Below, piece after piece: positions 1-6,840 of a stretch of DNA of 6,920 bases. The DNA lies in NCBI GenBank assembly GCA_026386995.1, contig JAPLMO010000409.1, forward strand, positions 1 through 6,920, read 5' to 3'. Numbering within the stretch: position 1 is the stretch's first letter; every line of letters begins with the position of its first letter. This DNA is from Planctomycetota bacterium (GTDB taxonomy: Bacteria; Planctomycetota; Phycisphaerae; FEN-1346). The notes below the pieces were generated by a model. It made no database searches, was not told the DNA's origin, and saw nothing but the letters and a program-made list of their open reading frames with translations. The translations under genes were made by a program, and so were the position numbers.

Positions 1-1609
1 ATCTCCTCGATGGGCGTGCCTTCGTAGCCGCCGGCGCCGAGGCTGTTGTAGCCGCCCAGCATTATCAGGCCGCGCCCCTCGGAGATGACGGCCTTCAGGT
101 TCTCCATCTGCTTGGCGGAGAAGTAACTGCGGTCGACGTCGCCGACGACGAAGACGTCGAACTTGCGGAGGTCCTCGACCGTCTGCGGAAAGCCCGAAAG
201 CGACAAACCCGTCAGGCTGCCCGACTGGAGGAACTCGCCGCGCTTCACCTGCACCAGCGAAAGGACTTCGACGTTCGGGTCGGTCTCAAGGAGGCTCTTG
301 AGAGGCTTATACTCCGGCCGCACGACGCCCTCGATGTAGAAGACGCGAATCTTGGGGTCGGTCACGAGGATGTGCAAGGGGCGATCGTTGTTTTCGGTCC
401 GCCTCTCGGCCGGGTCGGGCGGGATGCGCACCAGGTACGTGTGCCGCCCGAGCGTCGAGGGCGTGACCGAGAGCGTGGCGGTCTGGACGCCCGCGCGGTC
501 GTCGAGGCGCAGGGGCTCGGAGGCCACCAGTTTGTCGCCTTCCTTCAGTTGGACCTCGACGCTACGGTCCGAGAGGCCGATACTCTTGACGTCGACGGTG
601 ATCTTGGCGAGGTTGTTGACGACGGTCTCTTCCGGGGCGCGGACGTTCTCGATGCTGATGTCTTGGAAGCCGCTCTGGGCCGAGAGGTCGGTGCCGACGC
701 CGACGGCGTAGATGTGCGGCGGGCCGAGGGCGACGATGTCGTCGGTCACGTTGCCGCCCGCGTTGTGCAGGCCGTCGGTCATGATGATGAGGCCAGTGGT
801 CTCGGCCTTGTTGGCGACGGCCAGGACATCCTTGACGGCGCGCGTCAGGTTGGTGGCGTCGCCCTTGGGCTCGGGCCATGCGCCCGGCTGGGCCTCGTGG
901 GCGCGGGTGTCGAACCAGAAGAATTTGACGTCGAAGGCGGCCTGGAGACGCTTCAGGTACTCATCGATCTGGCGGGTGGCCAGGCCCATGCGGTTGGGCA
1001 TGTTGGGGTAGTCGCTGACCGACATCGACTTGGAGGCGTCGACAAGAGATACAGGTCGGTCCGCCGCTCCTGGCGTTCCTCGAAACTCAGGAGCGGCTTG
1101 AAGATCAGGAGCACCAACAGCAGGATCGCCACGATCCGCAGCGCCAGCAGCAGCGCCATCGGCAGGCGCCCCACGTAGGCGAACACGCGCAGGTAGAAGA
1201 ACAGGACCCACACGGCGCACGTCAGGGTCACCAGGATCATGAGGGCCAACTGGGTCGAAGCCTCGTCGCTACGGCCGGCGGCCAGCGTCATAGGCGCCAG
1301 CATCCCCGCCAGGGCGAAGCCCACCAGGACCTGCCACCACGGGAGGATGGGTTCGGTGTCGGCCGCCTGCGGGGCGCCACCCGTGCCGGGGGGCGAGTCG
1401 GAGGGTTCGTCCCGCCGCGTCAGCCATCCGACCAGTGCCAGCAGCGGCGGCAGGAGAAGCAGCGGCGCCAGGCGCCAGGAGCGCGTCACCAGCACCCAGT
1501 GGACCAGCAGGCCCCAGAAAACGAGCGTGCCGACGAGCATGACCGCCCATGCGGTCATCGTCAGGCCGTCGCCCCAGAAGGTCAGCCGTGTTTCACTGAG
1601 GGCCAGCAT
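1..1609 (-). CDS. Membrane-anchored VWA / glutamine-amidotransferase-like protein, frameshifted and partial at its C-terminus
   Basis: This is a planctomycete-type multi-pass membrane protein with a von Willebrand A domain followed by a class-I glutamine-amidotransferase-like fold. Numbering assumes the frame break near 1043 is repaired. Residues 1-175 contain about five hydrophobic segments (roughly 17-40, 47-63, 92-110, 119-141, 150-170). The VWA domain follows with a complete MIDAS: DASKS at 191-195, T253 in a GDATNL stretch, and TDG at 278-280. A beta-rich region leads to the GATase-like part from about 420, and the window ends after residue 536 in a glycine-rich GGYNSLGAGGYEGTP motif typical of these proteins. 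The start is ATG at 1609, giving an N-terminus (RLTFWGDGL) that I recall from homologues; its Shine-Dalgarno (AGGA, 11 bases upstream) is weak. An in-frame GTG at 1672 overlaps the upstream stop (GTGA) and would add 21 residues. Substrate and partners are unknown. The family is confident, the exact role is not. Confidence 0.8.
1041..1046 (-). other. Apparent one-base deletion (frameshift) at the VWA MIDAS motif
   Basis: Read from 1609, the frame gives DLYLL and then turns into an arginine/serine/proline/threonine-rich stretch that stops at 953. Shifting by one base at 1043 restores LLVDASKSMS and an uninterrupted frame of 347 codons to the window edge. One missing C on the plus strand after 1043 (one G on the coding strand) explains it. 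I see no slippery heptamer, so a sequencing or assembly error, or a recent mutation, is more likely than programmed frameshifting. Confidence 0.85.
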
Positions 1610-1668
1610 TATGTCAATGATCCTAACGTCCTGGCCGAGGTTGACACCAGAAAAGAGATATTCTTCCG

Positions 1669-2778
1669 TCACCGTCGCCTGGGGCCGGGACCTTCGGCGG
1701 CCAGGACGGCCCGCCATCGCTCCGCCAGGCCCCCGGTGTCGAAACCGTAGGCATCTTTCATGGCGGCGTCCTGCGCCTTGCCGTCCTTCAGAAGCGTGAT
1801 GAACTTTTTGAACTTCGCCTTTCCGGCCTGCTGGAGACAGTCAACCAGCGTAAAGGCCATGGAATACTCCTGAATTTTAAGGTCGTCGCCCGTCTTGGCT
1901 TCCAGCAACTTCTTGGGCGAGACTCCCGTACGGGCCGCCGCCAGGGCGGGGGCCGTCTTCGGGGTCCGCAGGTTCGAGTCGTTCACGACGGTCATGTACT
2001 CGGCCAGGCCTTCGTGGAGCCAGAGCGGCAGTTCCACAGGGCGATGGAACAGTTGGAAGAAGGCGTGCGTGCCCTCGTGGGCGAAGAGTTCCTGCAGGCG
2101 CTTCGGCTCGCGCTCATCCAGCGGGATGCAGATGTGGACGCACTCGGGCATCCCTTGCTCGTAGTGCTCCCAGGCGAAGAACGCGCCGGCATTGGCGGCG
2201 CTGTTCTCGTCAAACTGCCGCGCGAACTTCTGGAACTGCGGCCGCGAGCGGAAGATGATGAGGATGCACTTGCCGTCCCAGACGCGTTCCTTCGGCTCGA
2301 TGCCGAACTGGGCGCCGAGGCTGGCGTAGAGCGCCTCGCTCCACTTCATGAACTGTGCGGTCATGGGGGCGTCGGCGTCGCTGAACACCAGGTAGTGCGG
2401 CGTTTCGGTCAGGCGCAACTTCGTGCCGAGGTTCTCGTTGATGGCGTCCAGGCGCTTCTTCTGCTGTGTGGTGATGGCTTCCTGGTTGAATGTGCCGTCC
2501 GCGTTGCGGTAGTTGCGGGGCAGGTAGAATGCTTCCATGCCGGCCTTGCCTGCCTTGACGAGGCTCTTGAGGGTCTTGGCGGCCGCGGGCTTGTCGGCGG
2601 GGGCCTGGTCCGGCGTGCTCGGACTCGTTGCGGCGGGGGACGGCGCTATGGACCCGGGGTTGGCAAATAGCGCCCCCGCCCCCAAGGCGGGCCAGGCGAT
2701 ACACCCGGCGGCAATCGCCGCCACGGTCGCCGCGAACAAACCTTGCCGCCACGGCAGTGACTTGGACCTTGCGTGCAT
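1669..2778 (-). CDS. Exported DUF1570-like zinc metallopeptidase
   Basis: Predicted gluzincin-type peptidase of 369 residues acting outside the cytoplasmic membrane. The N-terminus has basic residues, then a hydrophobic segment (about 13-40), so it is exported or anchored. Cys26 follows IAAG, a weak lipobox, so lipid attachment is possible but not certain. A low-complexity Ala/Pro/Ser/Thr linker covers about 41-68. The catalytic signature is HEGTH at 234-238 (zinc ligands H234 and H238, catalytic E235), with WLHEGLAEY at 253-261 supplying E256 as the likely third ligand. This HExxH plus LWLxEGLAEY arrangement matches the DUF1570 family, found mostly in planctomycetes. The substrate is unknown. 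The ATG start has a good ribosome binding site (GGGAG, 5 bases upstream). The gene starts 31 bases after hflX ends and stops 59 bases before the VWA gene, implying co-transcription. The zinc peptidase call is strong; the physiological role is open. Confidence 0.85.
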   Translation of the reverse strand: MHARSKSLPWRQGLFAATVAAIAAGCIAWPALGAGALFANPGSIAPSPAATSPSTPDQAPADKPAAAKTLKSLVKAGKAGMEAFYLPRNYRNADGTFNQEAITTQQKKRLDAINENLGTKLRLTETPHYLVFSDADAPMTAQFMKWSEALYASLGAQFGIEPKERVWDGKCILIIFRSRPQFQKFARQFDENSAANAGAFFAWEHYEQGMPECVHICIPLDEREPKRLQELFAHEGTHAFFQLFHRPVELPLWLHEGLAEYMTVVNDSNLRTPKTAPALAAARTGVSPKKLLEAKTGDDLKIQEYSMAFTLVDCLQQAGKAKFKKFITLLKDGKAQDAAMKDAYGFDTGGLAERWRAVLAAEGPGPRRR

Positions 2779-2809
2779 ATACGCTCCCGAAAAGGCTGCG
2801 ACTTGGCGC

Positions 2810-4117
2810 CTACAAAGCGTCAGTCGCCGTAGACGCCTGCCGCGCTACGCGCGGAATCTCATCGATCAGACGCGCGGGCATCCGCACCCGCGTCACAATC
2901 TGACCGTCTTCCACTTCCTGCGACAGCACGATCGCGTGCTGCTGGATCCACGCCAGCAACCGCCCGTTGCCAGCCGCTGAGCGGATGACGGTCTCCTGCA
3001 TCGCCCCGGCGAGGCGCTCCGTAACTTCCCGCGTCAGTTCTTCCAGGCCCTGGCCGGTCTTGGCGCTTACGGCCACCGACCCCGGCCGCGCGCGGCTGAC
3101 AATGTCCAGCCGGATCGGGTCTTCCACGAGATCCGCCTTGTTCAGGACCACCAGTTGCGGCGTGTCCTTGCAGCCGATTTCCGCCAGCACTTTTTCGACG
3201 GCCTCCAGATCGGCCTGCACGTGCTCGGTCGAGACGTCCACGACGTGCAGCAGGAGGTTCGCGTGGACCGCCTCCTCCAGCGTCGCCTTGAACGAAGCCA
3301 CCAGGTGGTGAGGCAGGTCGCGGATGAACCCGACCGTGTCCGACAAGAGGGCCGTCAGGCCGTGCGGCAGCCGCCAGCCACGAGTCCGCGTGTCGAGCGT
3401 CGCGAACAGTTTGTCCTCAACGTAGGCGTCCGACCCGGTGAGGGCATTCAGGAGGCTCGACTTGCCGGCGTTGGTGTAGCCCACGAGGCCGACGGTCAGT
3501 TGGTTGCCGCGGGCCAGGACCTCGCGTTCCTTGCGGGCGTCGACGGTGCGGAGTTTCTCCTTGAGTTCCTGGATGCGGTTCCTTGCCAGACGGCGGTCGC
3601 TCTCCAACTGCGTTTCGCCTGGGCCGCGCGTTGCAATGCCGCCGCCGCCCTCCATCCGCGAGAGGTGACCCCACATCTGCTTGAGGCGGGGCAGGGTGTA
3701 TTCCAATTGCGCGAGTTCAACCTGAAGTTTGGCTTCGAGCGTGCGTGCGCGCGAGGCGAAGATGTCCAGGATGAGTTCGCTGCGGTCGATGGTCTTGATG
3801 TCGATGGCCTTCTCGAGGTTCCGCACCTGGGCGGGCGTCAGGTTGTTGCCGAAGATGACGACGTGGGCGCCCTTGCTTTCGGCGAGGGCCTTGAGTTCCT
3901 CAACTTTGCCGCTGCCTACGTACGTGCTCGGGTGTATGGAGGTTCGCCGCTGCGTCATCGTCGCAACGACTTCCACGCCGGCCGTGTCGGCCAGGCGCCA
4001 GAGTTCCTCCAACTGGTCACGATGGCCGTCAGGATCATCGTCGGCATGCGTGATGACTTCCACCAGGACGGCGCGTTCGCGGGCGACGCTACGACGGGTT
4101 TTCTTGAGTTCTTTCAC
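2810..4117 (-). CDS. hflX: GTPase HflX (ribosome-splitting factor)
   Basis: A 435-residue translational GTPase, about the usual length for HflX. The family binds the 50S subunit and splits stalled or hibernating 70S ribosomes under heat or antibiotic stress; it acts in the cytoplasm. The N-terminal HflX domain (about 14-130) carries the typical HPSTYVGSGKVEEL stretch (62-75). A helical linker follows, with a glycine-rich GGGGIATRGPGETQLE segment (157-172). The G domain has G1 GYTNAGKSS (213-221), G2 around T240, G3 DTVGF (260-264), G4 NKAD (326-329) and G5 SAK (351-353). All nucleotide-binding motifs look intact. A C-terminal region of about 75 residues follows. The start is GTG at 4117. The only strong Shine-Dalgarno (AAGGAGGG, 4139-4132) lies 14 bases upstream, which is unusually far, and no start codon sits closer to it in this frame. 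No hfq or miaA neighbour is present, unlike the enterobacterial cluster. A good promoter lies at 4240-4267. Confidence 0.97.
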   Translation of the reverse strand: MKELKKTRRSVARERAVLVEVITHADDDPDGHRDQLEELWRLADTAGVEVVATMTQRRTSIHPSTYVGSGKVEELKALAESKGAHVVIFGNNLTPAQVRNLEKAIDIKTIDRSELILDIFASRARTLEAKLQVELAQLEYTLPRLKQMWGHLSRMEGGGGIATRGPGETQLESDRRLARNRIQELKEKLRTVDARKEREVLARGNQLTVGLVGYTNAGKSSLLNALTGSDAYVEDKLFATLDTRTRGWRLPHGLTALLSDTVGFIRDLPHHLVASFKATLEEAVHANLLLHVVDVSTEHVQADLEAVEKVLAEIGCKDTPQLVVLNKADLVEDPIRLDIVSRARPGSVAVSAKTGQGLEELTREVTERLAGAMQETVIRSAAGNGRLLAWIQQHAIVLSQEVEDGQIVTRVRMPARLIDEIPRVARQASTATDAL

Positions 4118-4209
4118 TGGCTTGGTTTGCGCCCTCCTTCTAATTGTTCGTCAAGACTGAAACTGTGAGTGGCACGAGCGCGGCGGGCAGTCTTGCCCGC
4201 CGCGCACAC
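4114..4209 (-). CDS. Possible leader ORF (31 codons) ahead of hflX
   Basis: A GTG at 4209 opens a 31-codon frame whose TGA stop (4116-4114) overlaps the hflX GTG start as GTGA. A GAGG (4222-4219) lies 9 bases before this GTG. The peptide starts MCAAGKTARR and has no recognisable motif. The frame also contains the distant hflX Shine-Dalgarno, so terminating ribosomes could reinitiate on hflX, and its first codons overlap the hairpin at 4178-4205. Against it, the frame is also open upstream through the promoter, so in GC-rich DNA it may be open by chance. Treat it as a hypothesis. Confidence 0.25.
   Translation of the reverse strand: MCAAGKTARRARATHSFSLDEQLEGGRKPSQ
4178..4205 (-). other. Perfect 12-bp GC-rich hairpin in the hflX leader
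   Basis: Left arm GCGCGGCGGGCA (4178-4189) and right arm TGCCCGCCGCGC (4194-4205) are exact reverse complements around a 4-base loop. The hairpin lies between the predicted hflX transcription start (about 4233) and the hflX start codon, so it would form in the 5' leader RNA. No T-run follows on either strand, so it is not a simple intrinsic terminator. It could be a regulatory structure, or a REP-like dispersed palindrome inserted between divergent genes. Confidence 0.7.
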
Positions 4210-4239
4210 CGTAAGGCGCCTCGGCAACCTTTCTACTCT

Positions 4240-4267
4240 ATTATAAACGGCATAACGGCCCGGTCAA
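4240..4267 (-). promoter_or_regulatory. Sigma-70-like promoter for hflX and its operon
   Basis: Read on the minus strand, TTGACC (4267-4262) is followed after 16 bases by a perfect TATAAT (4245-4240). The predicted transcription start is near 4233, giving a leader of about 115 bases before the hflX GTG. The segment is AT-rich compared with its surroundings. Confidence 0.6.
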
Positions 4268-4303
4268 TTCGACCAAATCCGGATGGACCGTCGCGAAAAC
4301 CGT

Positions 4304-4332
4304 TTGACACCCCCGCCCCCCAGGGGTACGCT
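4304..4332 (+). promoter_or_regulatory. Sigma-70-like promoter for the M48 peptidase pair
   Basis: A perfect TTGACA (4304-4309) is followed after 17 bases by TACGCT (4327-4332), which keeps the three most important -10 positions (TAnnnT). The start would be near 4339, about 53 bases before the peptidase ATG. The spacer is very C-rich and ends in a small odd palindrome CCCCAGGGG (4318-4326). A second small near-palindrome, CCGGTGCCGG (about 4351-4360), lies just after the predicted start. Either could be an operator, but neither is proven. Confidence 0.55.
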
Positions 4333-4391
4333 CTTAACCACTCAAGTCTATCCGGTGCCGGTAAAAGTTTCGGACCCACAAAGGGGACCTT

Positions 4392-5372
4392 ATGATGACC
4401 GAGCCGAGTTACGGCATCCAGTGCCCGGCCTGCAAGTTCGCGTTCAAGGTCAAGCCCGAGTGGGCCGGCCGCACGGGCCGCTGCCCGCAGTGCAAGGGCC
4501 CGATCGTGATTCCTTCGCCGCCGGCGGCTCCGGGGGCTGCGCCGATCGTCGCCGCCGCGCCGGACGCGCGGCCGAGCGGTTCCCCGCCCACCGTGCAGGC
4601 GACCGCGGGCGCGGCGCAGATGGACCTCAGTTCGCTGCGGTCGCCCAACGAGTCGCTCCTGCGGACCGTCTGCCTTGTCTTCGCCATCGTGATCTATCTC
4701 GTGCTGCTGCTGACGATCGTCGGGATCTTATACTTCGGCATCATCGTGGCGGCCAGTTGGATCGGCCTCGCCATTCATCTCTGCCACGTGCGGGGCAACG
4801 GCATCAAGGTCGGCCGCGACCAGTTGCCGCAGGTGTACGCATCGGTCTGCCGCGCCGCCAAGGCGCTGGGCCTGGCCGAAGTGCCCGACGTCTATGTCAT
4901 CCAGGAAGGGGGCGTGTTGAACGCGTTCGCAACGAAGTGGGCGTTCCGCAACTACATCGTGCTCTACTCGGACCTCGTTGACGCCTGCGGCGACGACTCG
5001 GGCGAACTCGACATGGTCGTAGCCCACGAGATGGGGCACCTGGCCCTCAAGCACATCACCTGGCACTGGATTCTGCTGCCGGCGATGATGGTGCCCTTCC
5101 TGTCGCAGGCGTACTCGCGGGCGTGCGAGTACAGCGCCGACCGTTGCGGCTGGACCGGCTGCCGCAACAAGCAGGCCGCGATGCGGGGCCTGGTGATTCT
5201 GGCCGCCGGCGGACACTGCGGCCGCATGGCCAGCCTGGAGGCGTTCCTGAAGCAGCGGCACGAGGTGGACGGGTTCTGGCAGATCGTCGTGGGTCTGTTC
5301 TCGACGCACCCGTGGCTGACGCACCGCGTCGAGGCCGTCAGCCAGATGGCGCCTTCGCAGCCGCAGGCCTGA
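4392..5372 (+). CDS. M48 (HtpX-like) membrane zinc peptidase with N-terminal zinc ribbon
   Basis: A 326-residue integral membrane peptidase of the M48 family, which cleaves membrane or misfolded proteins. The first 42 residues form a small zinc ribbon with CPAC at 11-14 and CPQC at 31-34, separated by a KVKPEWAGRTGR stretch; this style is common in planctomycetes. An Ala/Pro-rich linker runs to about 80. Two hydrophobic segments follow at about 91-111 and 113-131. The peptidase core has NAF (177-179), HEMGH at 212-216 (ligands H212 and H216, catalytic E213), the third ligand E246 in ACEYSAD, the conserved D250, and a THPWLTHRV motif near 305-313. A third hydrophobic stretch follows the active-site helix (about 223-240). 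Two ATGs are adjacent (4392 and 4395), and AGGGG at 4382-4386 fits either. The catalytic domain probably faces the cytoplasm, as in HtpX, but topology is inferred. The gene is followed after 33 bases by its catalytically dead paralogue, and the pair is probably co-transcribed. It is not typical enough to name htpX. Confidence 0.92.
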   Translation: MMTEPSYGIQCPACKFAFKVKPEWAGRTGRCPQCKGPIVIPSPPAAPGAAPIVAAAPDARPSGSPPTVQATAGAAQMDLSSLRSPNESLLRTVCLVFAIVIYLVLLLTIVGILYFGIIVAASWIGLAIHLCHVRGNGIKVGRDQLPQVYASVCRAAKALGLAEVPDVYVIQEGGVLNAFATKWAFRNYIVLYSDLVDACGDDSGELDMVVAHEMGHLALKHITWHWILLPAMMVPFLSQAYSRACEYSADRCGWTGCRNKQAAMRGLVILAAGGHCGRMASLEAFLKQRHEVDGFWQIVVGLFSTHPWLTHRVEAVSQMAPSQPQA

Positions 5373-5405
5373 GGCCCTCGGCCCGCTCCGCTAAGGGAGA
5401 AACCC

Positions 5406-6797
5406 ATGGCCCAAAACCCCGATCTTCAGGCCGGCGCCCCGGATGCTTTCGCCCGGCATCCGAAGGAAACGACAAGGTTCTACGTCTGCCTGGCCTTCTC
5501 GGCGGTCGTGTACGCGCTGGCGGCGGCCGGCTTGGCCCTGCTGGCCCTCCGTGTGCCGCTGGCGCTTATTCCCCTGGTACTCGTCGTTGCGGGCATTTAT
5601 CTGATGGTGGTCATTGGCGAGGCGTTCTTCGCTGCGCACGTGCGCGGCAACGGCCTGAAGGTGAGCGGGGCGCAACTGCCGCACGTGTATGCCTCCGCGA
5701 ACCATGCGGCCGAGGTCTTGGGCATCCCGATGCCCGAGGTGTACGTCGTGCAGTTCGGCCGCGTGCGCGAGGCATTCGTCAGGCTCTTCGTGCGGTCGCG
5801 CATCTGCGTCCTTTCGAGCGCCCTGGTTGAGGATTGCGGCAACGGGCCGGAACTGGACATGGCCGTCGGTGCGGAACTGGCGCGCTTCAAGTTCCATCAC
5901 ATCGCGTGGCGGTTCTGGGTCTTCCCGGCCATGGTCCTTCCGATCATCTATCCCGCCTATCGCCGCGCGACGCAGTACACGGCCGACCGTTGCGGCTCGC
6001 AGGTCTGCGGCGACTGGCAGGCCGCGCGCCGAACACTCCTTATCCTCGCCGCCGGCGGCCGGCAGGGACGCAAGGTCAACCCGGACGTTTACGCCGGCCA
6101 GGTAGCGGCGTGCGGTGGATTCTGGATGACCCTGAGGCACCTGCTGAGCGGGCATCCGGCCCTGTCGTGGCGGGTATCGGAACTCCTTCAGACCGTGCCC
6201 GAGATGCAGAATGCGGCCCCCGTGCCGCAGCGGAGCATCCTGGCGACCGTCCTCTGCCTATTCGTTCCGGGCGGCGTGACGCAGATTCGCCTGGCGGGCG
6301 GTGGACTGGGCGGTCTTCTGGTCATTGTGGTGATCGTCTCGATGCTCGTCGGGATCATGATGCCCGCGATATACATGGCGGCCCAGCAGGCTCAGCAAGT
6401 GGCGACGGTTGCCAACACGCATAATCTGTACCTTGCCCTGCGGCAGTACTGCGACGAGCACGCCGGTCGCCTGCCGCCGGACAGCATGGCGCTGGTCAGG
6501 GAAGCCGGATTATCGAGTAACCTTCTGGACACTCCGGACGGACGGCGAATCTTATATCTGCCGGAGGTGGTCGGGGTGAGAACGCGAATGGCGGGCTCGT
6601 CGGCGCCGGAATCCATGCCGCATCTCGACGCCCTGCCGCCCGATACGCTGGTCTTCTTTGTTCCGCCTCGTGGCGCCGAAAGGGTCCTGGTGGTCAGCGC
6701 GGATGGCGTGACGAGCGAGGTGTCGCAGGATAAGTTCAAGGCCATGCTGCGGCGAAGCGAGGAGATACTCTTCAAGGCGATGCCCGGACGCCCGTAA
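5406..6797 (+). CDS. M48-like pseudopeptidase with C-terminal pilin-like extension
   Basis: A 463-residue membrane protein, paralogous to the upstream M48 peptidase. Shared landmarks include HVRGNG near the end of the second hydrophobic segment, QLPxVYAS, PEVYVVQ, ELDM, YTADRCG and LLILAAGG. The zinc site is gone: HEMGH is replaced by AELAR (156-160), so both histidines are lost while the glutamate (E157) remains, and the third ligand E becomes Q190. The conserved NAF is also altered (EAF, 122-124). It lacks the zinc ribbon and begins with two hydrophobic segments (about 26-48 and 52-73). After about residue 275 it gains a segment not found in the upstream gene: a hydrophobic helix (303-325) followed by a polar helix with NLYLALRQYCDEHAGRLPPD (340-359). 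This resembles the stem and early head of type IV pilin-like or DUF1559-like proteins, without a prepilin cleavage site. The start ATG has a good GGAG 6 bases upstream. It is likely non-proteolytic and may regulate or scaffold its neighbour; that role is inferred. Confidence 0.88.
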   Translation: MAQNPDLQAGAPDAFARHPKETTRFYVCLAFSAVVYALAAAGLALLALRVPLALIPLVLVVAGIYLMVVIGEAFFAAHVRGNGLKVSGAQLPHVYASANHAAEVLGIPMPEVYVVQFGRVREAFVRLFVRSRICVLSSALVEDCGNGPELDMAVGAELARFKFHHIAWRFWVFPAMVLPIIYPAYRRATQYTADRCGSQVCGDWQAARRTLLILAAGGRQGRKVNPDVYAGQVAACGGFWMTLRHLLSGHPALSWRVSELLQTVPEMQNAAPVPQRSILATVLCLFVPGGVTQIRLAGGGLGGLLVIVVIVSMLVGIMMPAIYMAAQQAQQVATVANTHNLYLALRQYCDEHAGRLPPDSMALVREAGLSSNLLDTPDGRRILYLPEVVGVRTRMAGSSAPESMPHLDALPPDTLVFFVPPRGAERVLVVSADGVTSEVSQDKFKAMLRRSEEILFKAMPGRP

Positions 6798-6840
6798 ACC
6801 CTGTCTGTGTTTGCGCGGCGGGCCTTCGGACGTGCTTAAC

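Noticed and set aside
1035..1050. Programmed frameshifting at the VWA break
   Set aside because: No slippery heptamer or clear downstream structure was seen; a missing base is simpler.
372..1178. Plus-strand open frame (268 codons) over the VWA gene
   Set aside because: It is antisense to a well-supported VWA domain with an intact MIDAS and has a low-complexity V/G/D/R-rich composition.
1672..1717. Upstream starts for the VWA protein (1717 ATG or 1672 GTG)
   Set aside because: The 1717 start overlaps the peptidase gene and adds an Arg-rich stretch; the 1672 GTG remains possible through its GTGA overlap, but the 1609 ATG gives the more family-like N-terminus.
2014..2670. Plus-strand open frame (218 codons) over the DUF1570-like peptidase
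   Set aside because: It is the antisense shadow of the peptidase gene and shows no domain.
3155..4168. Long plus-strand open frame (337 codons) antisense to hflX
   Set aside because: It mirrors the codon periodicity of hflX in GC-rich DNA; its translation is biased to V/R/E/A/G without motifs, and hflX is unambiguous.
5391..6155. Minus-strand open frame (254 codons) over the pseudopeptidase
   Set aside because: It is antisense to a frame with clear paralogy to the upstream M48 gene; composition is H/R/D/Q-rich and motif-free.
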